Origin: Burkholderiales bacterium
Lineage (GTDB): Bacteria > Pseudomonadota > Gammaproteobacteria > Burkholderiales > Burkholderiaceae_C
NCBI GenBank assembly: GCA_025354615.1
Contig: JANXMO010000153.1
Location: 1-10,423 of the forward strand
Reading direction: 5' to 3'
DNA: 10,423 nucleotides
Shown: in pieces, positions 1 through 7,997 of the stretch
Numbering within the stretch: the first letter of the stretch is position 1
How the letters are laid out: each line of letters starts with the position of its first letter
Notes under the pieces: generated by a model
What the model was told of the DNA's origin: nothing
The model's database searches: none
The model's input: only the letters and a program-made list of their open reading frames with translations
Translations under genes and position numbers: made by a program

Positions 1-409
1 CTTTCTTGCACCACTGCAAAATTTCATGCACTGACAGCGCGGCCGCTTGAGGCATCCAGCCGCGCACGGTTTCATCGAGGTGCAACAGGTGGTTGAGCTG
101 GTCGGGCTGCACTGCGGGCAAGGCGGCCTCGGCTTCACCGCGGATGTTGATGCGCAGTTCGATCTTGCCGCGCCGGAAGGCGGCGGTCAGCCGTTCGCGC
201 AGGGCGGGTTCCAGGGCGCGCAACTCATCGGGCAGGCGCAGGTTCAAATCAAGAAAGCGGCCGTTGACTGATCGCAGTTCCACGGCGACCGAAGCCGCAG
301 CGCCAGACGGCGCGGTGCTGTGCTGCTGAGCGGCGCCTGACGTGTTTTGAGGTGGCGCTGCGGCGTCTGCCGTGGCATTCGCATAGCCGGTCATGCTGTA
401 GACTGACAT
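1..409 (-). CDS. yicC: YicC/YloC family endoribonuclease, N-terminal part (runs off the window)
   Basis: The minus strand encodes 136 codons of a YicC-like protein beginning MSVYSMTGYA, followed by the family-typical SVNGRFLDLNLRLP, then LRERLTAAFRRGKIELRINIR, and is cut off by the window edge at WCKK. Family members are about 290 residues, so roughly half is present. YicC/YloC proteins are reported to act as endoribonucleases in RNA turnover, and yicC is commonly followed by gmk and rpoZ. I chose the ATG at 409 rather than the one at 394 (MTGYA). A GAGGT ribosome-binding site lies 9 bases upstream on the minus strand (plus positions 419-423), and most homologues have a few residues before SMTGYA. 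Compared with shorter homologues there is an Ala/Pro/Gln/Ser-rich insert (about residues 11-35) between MTGYA and the conserved VELRSVNGR strand. The gene diverges from the kinase gene, with only 29 bases between the start codons. Confidence 0.9.
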   Translation of the reverse strand, partial: MSVYSMTGYANATADAAAPPQNTSGAAQQHSTAPSGAAASVAVELRSVNGRFLDLNLRLPDELRALEPALRERLTAAFRRGKIELRINIRGEAEAALPAVQPDQLNHLLHLDETVRGWMPQAAALSVHEILQWCKK

Positions 410-418
410 TCGATTTTT

Positions 419-423
419 ACCTC
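419..423 (-). promoter_or_regulatory. yicC ribosome-binding site, within the 29-base divergent gap
   Basis: Read on the minus strand, GAGGT lies 9 bases before the ATG at 409. It decides the yicC start. The gap (410-438) is too short for two full promoters, so promoter elements for each gene probably lie inside the coding sequence of the other. I see no Shine-Dalgarno motif for the plus-strand kinase ATG at 439. Confidence 0.6.
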
Positions 424-438
424 GTGCAAACCCCGATT

Positions 439-1407
439 ATGTCGAAGCCGAAGCCTGCGCCACTGCCGTCGGGCACTGTGGTTGGCGGCTATCAGATTAT
501 TAAAAAGCTGGCCGCGGGTGGCTTTGGGTTGGTGTACCTGGCGGAAGACAGTGACCGCCACATGGTGGCCTTGAAAGAGTACCTGCCATCATCATTGGCC
601 GAGCGGGCACCGGGTGAATTGACGCCGCGCGTCAAGCCGGACAAGCAGCCGCTGTACCGCTTGGGACTTAAAAGCTTTTTCGAGGAAGGCCGCTCACTCG
701 CGCAAATCTCGCACCCCAGCGTCGTCAGTGTGCTGAACTTTTTTCGGGAAAACGAAACCGTCTACATGGTGATGAACTACCTGCAGGGCGACACGCTGCA
801 GGATTTCATCGTCACGGCGCGCGATCTCAAGCGCGACAAGGTGTTTCGTGAATCCACGATCCGCTCGCTGTTCGATGAAATTTTGCGCGGCCTGCGCATC
901 GTGCACCAGTACAAGATGCTGCACCTGGACATCAAGCCGGCCAACGTGTTCATCACCAACGAGAACAAGGCGGTGCTGCTCGATTTTGGCGCCGCACGCG
1001 AGGTGCTGAGCAAAGAAGGCAACTTCATTCGGCCGATGTACACGCCTGGTTTTGCGGCGCCCGAGATGTACCGGCGCGACGGCACGCTGGGCCCCTGGAC
1101 TGACATCTACGCGATTGGCGCATGCATTTACGCGTGCATGCAGGGCTACCCGCCGAATGATTCGCCGCAGCGCATCGAGAAAGACCGGCTGGCGCTGAGT
1201 TTGTCGCGCCTGCGCAGCGTGTACTCCGACAACCTGATCGAAGTGACCGAATGGTGCATGTCGCTTGACCCGCTGTCGCGGCCGCAAAGCGTGTTTTCGC
1301 TGCAGAAGGAACTCTCGCGCGAGACCGAGCGGCGCTACACCAAGTTGAGTTTCAGCGAGCGGCTGAAGCTGCAGATCGAAAACATCACCACCGGCACGAA
1401 GGCATGA
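439..1407 (+). CDS. Hanks-type (eukaryotic-like) serine/threonine protein kinase, cytosolic
   Basis: This 322-residue protein is almost entirely kinase domain. The Gly-rich loop is LAAGGFGLVY (24-33), the ATP-anchoring lysine is K46 in VALKEYLP, and the helix-C glutamate is probably E83 in FEEGRSL. The catalytic loop is HLDIKPANV (162-170), with D164, K166 and N169. The DFG motif is at 182-184 and the APE motif at 207-209. HLD replaces HRD, so it is a non-RD kinase, as is common in proteobacterial members with the ALKEYLP signature. There is no transmembrane helix or sensor domain, so it should be soluble. The in-frame reading extends upstream to 352, but ATG 439 (MSKPKPAPLPSGTVV) starts just before the conserved GYQIIKKL strand, and the upstream residues look non-coding and overlap yicC. 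No Shine-Dalgarno is visible before 439. The PP2C gene follows after 41 bases and is the likely opposing phosphatase. Substrates are unknown. Confidence 0.92.
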   Translation: MSKPKPAPLPSGTVVGGYQIIKKLAAGGFGLVYLAEDSDRHMVALKEYLPSSLAERAPGELTPRVKPDKQPLYRLGLKSFFEEGRSLAQISHPSVVSVLNFFRENETVYMVMNYLQGDTLQDFIVTARDLKRDKVFRESTIRSLFDEILRGLRIVHQYKMLHLDIKPANVFITNENKAVLLDFGAAREVLSKEGNFIRPMYTPGFAAPEMYRRDGTLGPWTDIYAIGACIYACMQGYPPNDSPQRIEKDRLALSLSRLRSVYSDNLIEVTEWCMSLDPLSRPQSVFSLQKELSRETERRYTKLSFSERLKLQIENITTGTKA

Positions 1408-1448
1408 GAGAGCGGTTTGCGGATGTTGATTGACCGGACCTTTACCTG

Positions 1449-2369
1449 ATGCGTTTTTCCGTCTACCAGATCAGCCGCAAAGGCGGCCGCGACAAGAACG
1501 AAGACCGCATGGGCTATTGCTATACGCGGGATTGCGGCCTGTTCGCCTTGGCCGACGGCATGGGCGGGCACCCGGAGGGCGAAGTGGCGTCGCAGCTGGC
1601 GCTGCAGACGCTGGCGGCGATTTTTCAACGCGATGCTCGGCCGCAACTGGCCGACCCGCTGCGGTTTTTGCACGAGGCGTTGATGGCCGGCCACCACCAG
1701 CTGCTGCGCTACGCCACGCAGCGCGCGCTGACCGACACGCCACGCACCACCGTCGTGGCCTGCATCCTGCAAGGCGGCCAGGCCTACTGGGCGCATTGCG
1801 GCGATTCACGGCTGTACCTGGTGCGCGATGACAAGCTGATGGCCCGCACGCGCGACCATTCGTATTCGGAATTACAGCAGGGCGCGGCCACCCCGCCGGC
1901 GCTGCTGCGTGAGCGCCTCAACCGCAATGTGTTGTTCACCTGCCTGGGCAGCCCCGGCAAGCCGGTGATCGACACGACCGGCCCGCTGCAATTGCAAGGC
2001 GGTGACCGCCTGCTGCTGTGCTCCGACGGCCTGTGGGGCACCGTCAGCGACGCGGTCATCACCGAGCAGCTGTGCACGCGGCAAATTGCCGACGCCGTGC
2101 CCGAGCTGGTCGAGCAGGCGTTGCGCAACGGGGGGCCGAAGTGCGACAACGTTTCGGTCATGGCCATGGAATTCGAAGCCGCTGAGGACGGTGACGGCCG
2201 CGCCGGTATTTCTACCCAGTCACTGGGTGACGAGGTGTTCGCCTCAACCATTCAGGCCAGCATGGCCGGCACCGATGCGGCTGACGAGCTCGACGAGGCA
2301 GAGATCGAACGGTCGATCCGCGAAATCAACGAAGCCATCCGGCGTTCGTCGGAACACAAGAAAAACTGA
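1449..2369 (+). CDS. PP2C-family serine/threonine protein phosphatase
   Basis: The 306-residue protein has the metal-binding motifs of PP2C (PPM) phosphatases in order: KNEDR (16-20), [16 protein letters not shown] (33-48, D36), [11 protein letters not shown] (115-125, D119), [11 protein letters not shown] (189-199, D193) and KCDNVSVM (231-238, D233). These aspartates coordinate the Mn/Mg ions that activate water for dephosphorylation of phosphoserine and phosphothreonine. The catalytic domain ends near 240. A charged tail of about 65 residues follows, rich in Asp/Glu and ending in basic residues, with a likely helix at 282-300. No transmembrane segment is seen. It lies 41 bases after the kinase gene and 14 bases before rph. 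The pairing implies reversal of the kinase's phosphorylations, which is inference from context. The ribosome-binding site is weak. The start is supported by homology beginning at once with [20 protein letters not shown]. Confidence 0.93.
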   Translation: MRFSVYQISRKGGRDKNEDRMGYCYTRDCGLFALADGMGGHPEGEVASQLALQTLAAIFQRDARPQLADPLRFLHEALMAGHHQLLRYATQRALTDTPRTTVVACILQGGQAYWAHCGDSRLYLVRDDKLMARTRDHSYSELQQGAATPPALLRERLNRNVLFTCLGSPGKPVIDTTGPLQLQGGDRLLLCSDGLWGTVSDAVITEQLCTRQIADAVPELVEQALRNGGPKCDNVSVMAMEFEAAEDGDGRAGISTQSLGDEVFASTIQASMAGTDAADELDEAEIERSIREINEAIRRSSEHKKN

Positions 2370-2383
2370 CAGGAGCTGCCCTC

Positions 2384-3109
2384 ATGGGTTTTCAACGCAC
2401 ACAAGACCGTGCGGCAGGCGCGCTGCGCCCGGTCGTCATCACCCGCCACTACACGCGGTATGCCGAAGGCTCGGTGCTAGTCGAGTTCGGCAGCACGCGG
2501 GTGCTGTGCACCGCCTCGGTCGAAGACCGCGTGCCGCCGCACAAGCGGGGTTCCGGAGAAGGCTGGCTGACCGCCGAATACGGCATGCTGCCGCGCGCCA
2601 CCCACACCCGCAGCGACCGCGAGGCGGCCAAGGGCAAGCAAAGCGGCCGCACGCAGGAAATCCAGCGCCTGATCGGCCGTTCGCTGCGCGCCGTTTTTGA
2701 CCTGCACCTGCTCGGCGAGCGCACCATCGCGCTCGATTGCGACGTGATCCAGGCCGACGGCGGCACTCGCACCGCCGCCATCACCGGTGCTTTCGTGGCC
2801 GCGCATGACGCCGTGGGCACTTTGCTGGCGCAAGGCAAGCTCAGCGCTTCGCCGATCCGCGATGCGGTGGCCGCGGTGTCGGTCGGCATCGTGCAGGGCA
2901 CGCCGTTGCTCGATCTGGAATACGTCGAAGACGCGGCGTGCGACACCGACATGAACGTGGTGATGACCGGCAGCGGTGGTTTCGTCGAAGTGCAGGGCAC
3001 GGCCGAAGGCGCGGCGTTTTCCCGCTTCGAAATGGATGCGCTGCTGTCCCTGGCCGAAAGCGGCATCCGTGAGCTGCTGGCGGCGCAGACGCAGGCGCTG
3101 GCTTCATGA
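2384..3109 (+). CDS. rph: Ribonuclease PH (tRNA nucleotidyltransferase)
   Basis: The 241-residue length matches RNase PH, a phosphate-dependent 3'-to-5' exoribonuclease that trims tRNA 3' ends and other RNAs. Diagnostic blocks are [22 protein letters not shown] (15-36), [17 protein letters not shown] (60-76), [18 protein letters not shown] (87-104), [20 protein letters not shown] (117-136) and a C-terminal [18 protein letters not shown]. The enzyme acts as a hexameric ring in the cytoplasm. A clear AGGAG ribosome-binding site (2371-2375) lies 8 bases before the ATG. The stop codon overlaps the rdgB start (ATGA at 3106-3109), indicating translational coupling. It follows the phosphatase gene after 14 bases, so the kinase, phosphatase and rph are probably cotranscribed. 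Confidence 0.97.
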   Translation: MGFQRTQDRAAGALRPVVITRHYTRYAEGSVLVEFGSTRVLCTASVEDRVPPHKRGSGEGWLTAEYGMLPRATHTRSDREAAKGKQSGRTQEIQRLIGRSLRAVFDLHLLGERTIALDCDVIQADGGTRTAAITGAFVAAHDAVGTLLAQGKLSASPIRDAVAAVSVGIVQGTPLLDLEYVEDAACDTDMNVVMTGSGGFVEVQGTAEGAAFSRFEMDALLSLAESGIRELLAAQTQALAS

Positions 3110-3750
3110 CCTTGCGGCTGGTACTGGCGTCCAACAACGCGCACAAGCTGGCCGAACTCGGTGCGCTGTTGGCGCCGCTGGGCATCGCGCTGCAGGCGCA
3201 GGCGGCGTTGGGTGTGAGCGAAGCGCCCGAGCCGCACGCCACCTTCATCGAAAACGCATTGGCCAAGGCCCGCCACGCGGCGATGAGCAGCGGCTGTGCC
3301 GCCATTGCCGACGATTCAGGCCTGTGTGTCGATGCATTGAATGGCTTGCCGGGCGTGGCCTCGGCGCATTACGCCGAACCGGCGCCAGGCGATTGCAGCG
3401 CCGGCACAGACCGCGAAGCTCGCCGCCGTACGCAGGATGCGGCCAACAACCGCAAGCTGCTCAACGCGCTGCAAGGCGTTGCTGACCGGCGTGCGCACTA
3501 CGTCTGCACGCTGGTGGCGTTGCGCGCAGCGGACGATCCACAGCCGCTGGTGGCCGTGGGCCGATGGGCCGGTGTGATTGCACCGCCGGCAGGCGACCAG
3601 GGCTTTGGCTACGACCCGCTGATGCACATGCCGGCGCTGAGCTGCAGCGTGGCGCAGTTGCCGCCCGACGTCAAAAACGCGCACAGCCATCGCGCCCAGG
3701 CGGCGCAGCAAATGGTGGCGTTGATGCGCGAGGTGTGGCGGCTTGGCTGA
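3106..3750 (+). CDS. rdgB: XTP/dITP diphosphatase (RdgB/HAM1 family)
   Basis: The 214-residue protein belongs to the family that hydrolyses non-canonical purine triphosphates (dITP, XTP, ITP) to monophosphates plus pyrophosphate, keeping deaminated purines out of DNA and RNA. Family signatures present are LASNNAHKL (7-15), [14 protein letters not shown] (46-59), [24 protein letters not shown] (67-90, with D69/D70), GFGYDPLM (166-173) and SHRAQA (194-199). The stretch at 91-115, between HYA and NNRKLL, is roughly ten residues longer than in E. coli RdgB. It is rich in Arg and Asp and lies at the same place as a variable loop, so I read it as lineage variation. The start overlaps the rph stop (ATGA). 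The stop overlaps the hemW start by 8 bases. Confidence 0.96.
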   Translation: MTLRLVLASNNAHKLAELGALLAPLGIALQAQAALGVSEAPEPHATFIENALAKARHAAMSSGCAAIADDSGLCVDALNGLPGVASAHYAEPAPGDCSAGTDREARRRTQDAANNRKLLNALQGVADRRAHYVCTLVALRAADDPQPLVAVGRWAGVIAPPAGDQGFGYDPLMHMPALSCSVAQLPPDVKNAHSHRAQAAQQMVALMREVWRLG

Positions 3751-4990
3751 CTTGCCGCCCGGCGCCAGCATGGCGGAACGCCTGGCGCATTGCATGCGGC
3801 CGGGCACTTTGAACCTGCCGGCCCTGCCGCCCTTGTCGTTGTACGTGCACCTGCCGTGGTGCCTGAAAAAGTGCCCTTATTGCGACTTCAATTCGCACGA
3901 ACGCGCCGCTGCCGTGCCCGAGGCGGCCTACCTCGACGCGCTGATGCGCGACCTGGAAGCCGCGCTGCCCTTCATCTGGGGCCGGCGCGTTCACAGCATC
4001 TTCATCGGCGGCGGCACGCCCAGCCTGTTTTCACCCGCTGCCATCGACCGGCTGCTGGCCGACGTGCGCGCCCGCCTGCCGCTCGAGCCCGACTGTGAAA
4101 TCACGCTCGAAGCCAACCCGGGCACCTTCGAGCGCGACCGCTTCCGCGCCTTTCGCGCCGCGGGGGTCACGCGCCTATCGGTCGGCGTGCAAAGTTTTGA
4201 CGATTCCCGCCTGCACGCCTTGGGCCGGGTGCATGACGCGGCGCAGGCGGTGGCGGCTGTCGAAGAAGCACGCGCCGCGTTCGACACCTTCAACCTCGAC
4301 CTGATGTACGCCTTACCCGGCCAAACGCTCGGCTGCTTCGCTGCCGACCTCGATCAGGCGCTCGCGCTGGCGCCGCCGCATCTGTCGATCTACCAGTTGA
4401 CGCTGGAGCCGAATACTTTTTTCGCCAAACACCCGCCCGCCGGCCTGCCCGATGACGATGCCGCCGCCGACATGCTGGACTTGATCACCGCGCGCACCGC
4501 CGCCGCAGGGCTGGAACGCTACGAAGTATCGGCCTTCGCGCGCCCCGGCCACCGCTGTGCCCACAACTTGAATTACTGGCAATTTGGCGACTACCTCGGC
4601 ATTGGCGCCGGTGCGCACAGCAAGTTGTCGTTTGCGCACCGGGTACGGCGCCAGGTGCGCATCCGCGACCCACAGCGCTACATGGTGGAGGCGCTCGCCG
4701 GCAACGCCTTGGCGCAGGACGACGAAGTGGCGCGTGCGCAGCTGCCGTTCGAATTCATGCTGAATGCCACGCGGCTGCGCGACGGTTTTGCGCTGACGCA
4801 ATTCAGCGAGCGCACCGGCTTGCCGTTGTCGGCGCTGCAGGCCGGTCTCGACGAAGGACAACGCCAAGGCCTGATCGAAATGCAAGGGCAGGGTGCCGGC
4901 CAACACGTACGGCCAACGCCGCGGGGTTTTGATTTCCTCAACGACTTGCAGGCGCTGTTTTTGACGCCCGTGGCGGCGCGGCGCAGCTGA
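3743..4990 (+). CDS. hemW: Radical SAM family heme chaperone HemW
   Basis: The protein is 415 residues from the TTG at 3743, or 406 from the ATG at 3770. The [4Fe-4S] motif is CLKKCPYCDF, with C40, C44 and C47. Phe at 49 replaces the fourth Cys of HemN (CxxxCxxCxC), which marks HemW rather than coproporphyrinogen dehydrogenase. Other family blocks are IFIGGGTPSLF (86-96), TLEANPGTFERDRF (121-134), RLSVGVQSFDDSRLHALGRVH (144-164), DLMYALPGQT, HLSIYQLTLEPNT and YEVSAFARPGHRCAHNLNYW. HemW binds heme and delivers it to membrane hemoproteins in the systems where it has been studied. I favour TTG 3743: GAGG at 3730-3733 lies 9 bases upstream, and the 8-base overlap with rdgB fits the coupled operon. 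ATG 3770 has no ribosome-binding site. The family's conserved part starts only at about residue 32, so homology does not settle it. Confidence 0.95.
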   Translation: MADLPPGASMAERLAHCMRPGTLNLPALPPLSLYVHLPWCLKKCPYCDFNSHERAAAVPEAAYLDALMRDLEAALPFIWGRRVHSIFIGGGTPSLFSPAAIDRLLADVRARLPLEPDCEITLEANPGTFERDRFRAFRAAGVTRLSVGVQSFDDSRLHALGRVHDAAQAVAAVEEARAAFDTFNLDLMYALPGQTLGCFAADLDQALALAPPHLSIYQLTLEPNTFFAKHPPAGLPDDDAAADMLDLITARTAAAGLERYEVSAFARPGHRCAHNLNYWQFGDYLGIGAGAHSKLSFAHRVRRQVRIRDPQRYMVEALAGNALAQDDEVARAQLPFEFMLNATRLRDGFALTQFSERTGLPLSALQAGLDEGQRQGLIEMQGQGAGQHVRPTPRGFDFLNDLQALFLTPVAARRS

Positions 4991-4991
4991 A

Positions 4992-5028
4992 GCGGCGCTC
5001 GCTGCCTTTACACGCGCGACAGCGCCGC
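4992..5028. terminator. Weak GC-rich inverted repeat between convergent hemW and cheB
   Basis: GCGGCGCT (4992-4999) can pair with AGCGCCGC (5021-5028) across a 21-base loop, just after the hemW stop and overlapping the 3' end of cheB. It is the only candidate transcription barrier between the convergent operons. There is no T-tract on either side, and such 8-bp GC stems are common in DNA of this composition. Confidence 0.2.
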
Positions 5029-6093
5029 CCCCGCGCTGCTGCGCAGCCGCTCGATCAGCCGCGTGCCGATCTGCATCAGCGGCAACACCTCGTGCGCCGC
5101 GCCAGCGGCAATCGCTTCGCGCGGCATGCCGAAGACGACGCAGCTGGCTTCGTCCTGCACGATGTTGTAGCTGCCGGCGTCGCGCATGTCCTTCATCGCG
5201 GTGGCGCCGTCAGCGCCCATGCCGGTCAGCATCACGCCCACGCCGTTGGGCCCGGCTACGCGCGCGGCTGACTTGAACAGCACCTCGACTGACGGCATGT
5301 GCCGGTTGACCGGGTCGCCGGCCTGCACGCGGGCGATGTAGTTGGCGCCGCTGCGCTCGATGCTCAAGTGCGTGCCGCCGGGCGCCAGGTAGCCGTGGCC
5401 GGGCAGAATGCGTTCGCCGTCGCGTGCCTCCGCCACGTGGATGCGGCACAGGCTGTCAAGCCGTGCCGCATAGCTTTTGGTGAAGCCGGGCGGCATGTGC
5501 TGCGTGATGAGAACCGCTGGAAAGTCCGGCGGCAGCTGCATCAGCACTTCCTTGGTCGCTTCGGTGCCGCCCGTGGAGGCGCCGATGAAGATCATTTTTT
5601 CAGTGCTCAGCCGGCCCATGGCGGCGGGCGCGGCGACGGGCTGTGCGGGTTTTGCGCCTGCCGTTGCAACCGTCGCTGCCGGCCGCCGCAGCCGCGCCTG
5701 GGCGGCAATACGGACTTTGTCCGTGATGTCGCGCGCCAGCAGCTGCAACCCGTCGGCCACGCCGATCTTCGGCTTGGCGACAAAATCAATGGCGCCGAGC
5801 TCCAAGGCGCGTAGCGTCACGTCCGCGCCGCGTTCCGTCAAGGTCGACACCATGACGACCGGCATCGGGCGCAGCCGCATCAGGCGACCGAGGAATTCCA
5901 GCCCGTCCATGCGCGGCATTTCGACGTCCAGCGTGATCACATCGGGGTTGAGTTCGCGGATCATCTCGCGTGCCACCAGCGGGTCGGCGGCGGCGCCCAC
6001 GCATTCCATGTCGGGTTGGCGGTTGATGATTTCGCCCAGCAGGCCGCGCACCAGCGCGGAGTCATCGACCACCACCACACGTATCTTGGCCAT
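5008..6093 (-). CDS. cheB: Chemotaxis response regulator protein-glutamate methylesterase/glutamine deamidase
   Basis: The 361-residue protein has an N-terminal receiver domain (about 1-120), an Ala/Pro-rich linker (about 135-160) and a C-terminal CheB methylesterase domain. In the receiver, D10/D11 lie in [11 protein letters not shown] and the phospho-acceptor D56 is in [12 protein letters not shown]. The esterase triad is visible as S173 in IGASTGG, H199 in QHMPPGFT and D295 in GMGADGA. CheB removes methyl groups from receptor glutamates when phosphorylated by CheA, opposing CheR. An upstream in-frame ATG at 6099 exists, but AGGA (6103-6106) lies only 3 bases from it and 9 bases from the ATG at 6093. 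The 6093 start also places the phospho-acceptor at residue 56, as in E. coli CheB. It is the last gene of cheR-cheD-cheB and ends convergent with hemW. Confidence 0.96.
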   Translation of the reverse strand: MAKIRVVVVDDSALVRGLLGEIINRQPDMECVGAAADPLVAREMIRELNPDVITLDVEMPRMDGLEFLGRLMRLRPMPVVMVSTLTERGADVTLRALELGAIDFVAKPKIGVADGLQLLARDITDKVRIAAQARLRRPAATVATAGAKPAQPVAAPAAMGRLSTEKMIFIGASTGGTEATKEVLMQLPPDFPAVLITQHMPPGFTKSYAARLDSLCRIHVAEARDGERILPGHGYLAPGGTHLSIERSGANYIARVQAGDPVNRHMPSVEVLFKSAARVAGPNGVGVMLTGMGADGATAMKDMRDAGSYNIVQDEASCVVFGMPREAIAAGAAHEVLPLMQIGTRLIERLRSSAGAALSRV

Positions 6094-6125
6094 CGTCATC
6101 CGTCCTTCAGGAAAAAATTGTTTCG

Positions 6126-6812
6126 TCAGAAAAGGTCAACTGAGCCGCCGCTGCTGCTGGCACCGGCGCGCAGTGCGGCTGCTTTGTCTTGGGCGAGCAC
6201 GGTATCGGCATGCGCGGGCGCCAGCCGCTTGACCATCGCCTTGCCACTGGCCGGCAGGAAGCACACCTTGCGGGGGTAGATCTCCAGCACGTCTTTCGAG
6301 ACCACGGGAATGCGCTCGGTTTGCAGGTACTGCATCACGAAGGCGGTGTTGCGTTCGCCGACGTTCATCGTGTTCATGCCGTTGATGATTTGGCCGCCGC
6401 CGAATACTTTTGCTTCGAGCGTCATGCGATTGGCGCCGCGCTTGAGCAGCTCATTGATCAACTGTTCCATCGCGAATGAACCGTAACGGCCCGAGTCGCC
6501 GCCGCCATCGGGCAGCATGAAGTGGTTCATGCCGCCCACACGCGCCTGGCGGTCCCAAATGCAGGCGGCGATGCACGAGCCCAGCGTCGTCAGGATGGCG
6601 ATGTCTTCGTTGTCGACGTAGTACTCGCCGGGCAGCACTTTGACGGCCTCGCTGCGGAAGTTGGCGTCATAGAAAAAGAACGAGGCCTGGCCAGGGCGTG
6701 CTGGCTGTGCCCGCAGCCGCTCGAGGCGCGAGCCGGCCGCGGCTGGTTTGATCGAGACACGCGGCGGCCCGGGCGGGTAGGAGGAGTGGGCGGCAGTGGC
6801 GGTCATCACCAT
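6126..6812 (-). CDS. cheD: Chemoreceptor glutamine deamidase CheD
   Basis: The 228-residue protein carries the CheD core: [25 protein letters not shown] with the catalytic Cys at about 80, GGMNHFMLP with the catalytic His at about 97, then [11 protein letters not shown] and [10 protein letters not shown]. CheD deamidates specific glutamines on chemoreceptors, making sites available to CheR and CheB. The N-terminal 45 residues are Ala/Pro/Arg-rich and poorly conserved. The C-terminus ends SGGSVDLF. The ATG at 6812 begins 2 bases after the cheR stop (TGACCATG), suggesting translational coupling. A second ATG at 6806 is equally possible. An in-frame extension up to 6857 would overlap cheR and has no support. 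cheB follows after 32 bases. Confidence 0.95.
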   Translation of the reverse strand: MVMTATAAHSSYPPGPPRVSIKPAAAGSRLERLRAQPARPGQASFFFYDANFRSEAVKVLPGEYYVDNEDIAILTTLGSCIAACIWDRQARVGGMNHFMLPDGGGDSGRYGSFAMEQLINELLKRGANRMTLEAKVFGGGQIINGMNTMNVGERNTAFVMQYLQTERIPVVSKDVLEIYPRKVCFLPASGKAMVKRLAPAHADTVLAQDKAAALRAGASSSGGSVDLF

Positions 6813-6814
6813 GG

Positions 6815-7675
6815 TCAGACTTTCTCGTAAATGGTCTTGCCGCGCAGGCGAAACCATTGGCGCGCAGCGCTGAAATTTTCGGAGTGGCCGACATACAGCA
6901 GCCCGCGCGGCTTCATCGCCGCATGAATGCGCTCCAGCACTTGCAGCTGCGTGGCGGCGTCGAAATAAATCATCACGTTGCGGCAGAACACCACATCGAA
7001 CGGCTCGCCCAGCGCCCAGCGCGGCGCCATCAGGTTGTGCGCCCGGAATTCGATCATCCGCGCCAAGTCAGGCTTGACGCGAATGAAGCCGCTTTGCGCG
7101 CCCTTGCCGCGCAGAAAGTGCTGCCGCAGGCGCTCGGGTGACAGGCCGCGCGCATCGGCGGCATATACGCCACGTTCGGCGGTGGCCAGCACCTTGGTGT
7201 CGATGTCGCTGGCGATGATGCGCACCGCCGCCGTTGCCCCCAGGCTTTCGGCTACCGTCATCGCGAGTGTGTAAGGCTCCTCACCGGTTGACGCGGCGCT
7301 GCACCAGATCCGCAACGGCGTGGCGCCGCCCGCGGCGCCGGCCAGTACGCGCAGGTCGGCGGCCAATGCGGTGAAGTGGTGGTCTTCACGAAAGAAAGCC
7401 GTCAGGTTGGTCGTCAGGCAGTTGATGAATTCCTGCCATTCATCGTCGCCAGCGCCGGCTTCCAGCCACTGCAGGTACGCGGTAAACGAGGTGTGGCGCG
7501 TTTCGCGCAGCCGGCGCGACAGCCGGCTGTACACCATGGCCTGTTTGGCGTCGCCCAGGTTGATGCCGGCGCGCTGGTAGATCAGCTTGCGCACGCGGTC
7601 GAAATCGGCCGCACTGAAAGCCATTTCAGGCGGTGCAGAGGCGGCGCAAGAGGCAGAAAGAACAGCGGCAGGCAT
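6815..7675 (-). CDS. cheR: Chemotaxis protein-glutamate O-methyltransferase
   Basis: The 286-residue product has the CheR N-terminal helical domain (FSAADFDRVRKLIYQRAGINLGDAKQAMVYSRLSRRLR) and a SAM-dependent methyltransferase domain. Motifs are TNLTAFFRE (89-97), IWCSAASTGEEPYTLAM (about 123-139), IIASDIDTKVL (about 153-163), VVFCRNVMIYFD (about 228-239) and LLYVGHSENF. It methylates receptor glutamates using S-adenosylmethionine. The reading frame is open upstream to 7786, but I chose the ATG at 7675. GGAG lies 10 bases upstream, the length equals that of E. coli CheR, and the sigma-28 type promoter at 7764-7790 would start transcription inside the longer version. The ATG at 7783 has an AAGG at good spacing and is the main rival if that promoter is not real. 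First gene of cheR-cheD-cheB. Confidence 0.9.
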   Translation of the reverse strand: MPAAVLSASCAASAPPEMAFSAADFDRVRKLIYQRAGINLGDAKQAMVYSRLSRRLRETRHTSFTAYLQWLEAGAGDDEWQEFINCLTTNLTAFFREDHHFTALAADLRVLAGAAGGATPLRIWCSAASTGEEPYTLAMTVAESLGATAAVRIIASDIDTKVLATAERGVYAADARGLSPERLRQHFLRGKGAQSGFIRVKPDLARMIEFRAHNLMAPRWALGEPFDVVFCRNVMIYFDAATQLQVLERIHAAMKPRGLLYVGHSENFSAARQWFRLRGKTIYEKV

Positions 7676-7763
7676 GAATGCAAGGCTCCGGCAGGATCGT
7701 AAAACAGGCGCATTCGGTGCTGCGCAAGGCTGGGCGCGCAGCATCGAGACACCAACCTGCGTT

Positions 7764-7790
7764 TTATCGGTGCAGGTGCCCATCACTTGA
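7764..7790 (-). promoter_or_regulatory. Candidate FliA (sigma-28) promoter of cheR-cheD-cheB
   Basis: On the minus strand the sequence reads TCAAGTGA (7790-7783), 11 bases, then ACCGATAA (7771-7764). The established enterobacterial sigma-28 consensus is TAAAGTTT-N11-GCCGATAA. The -10 matches at 7 of 8 positions, the -35 at 5 of 8, and the spacing is exact. It faces the chemotaxis operon and would give a leader of about 80 bases before the ATG at 7675. The fit of sequence, spacing, direction and gene function makes this more than chance. Confidence 0.65.
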
Positions 7791-7962
7791 ACCTTGAAAC
7801 AGCAGTTGACCGCTCATATCCGCTTGCAACGTTCCGTGCCTGCTCACTTTTTCGTCCACGGCCATGCTCACCTCATGGGTGACAACGCTACGCACCTGAG
7901 CGGGCCGCGCTGCGGCGTGCTGGCGGCGTTGTTCCTTCTTGCGGACATGAGCCCGCTGGGCC

Positions 7963-7985
7963 GCCATCGGCCTGAGGCCGATGGC
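7963..7985. repeat. Perfect 10-bp inverted repeat (hairpin 1)
   Basis: GCCATCGGCC (7963-7972) and GGCCGATGGC (7976-7985) are exact reverse complements around a 3-base TGA loop. There is no following T-run, so it is not a standard intrinsic terminator. An alternative small stem, GCCTG/CAGGC (7984-7996), overlaps its right arm. Confidence 0.8.
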
Positions 7986-7997
7986 CTGCTGCAGGCG

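Noticed and set aside
3743..4990. HemN (oxygen-independent coproporphyrinogen III dehydrogenase)
   Set aside because: The cluster motif is CxxxCxxCDF, not CxxxCxxCxC, and the conserved blocks are those of HemW.
6815..6857. CheD start at 6857 overlapping the end of cheR
   Set aside because: The extra 15 residues lie inside cheR and lack a ribosome-binding site. The ATG at 6812, directly after the cheR stop, explains the data better.
7676..7786. Longer CheR with 36-37 extra N-terminal residues
   Set aside because: The extension is low in recognisable structure, overlaps the sigma-28 promoter, and the ATG at 7675 has a GGAG and gives the standard length. It stays the main alternative.
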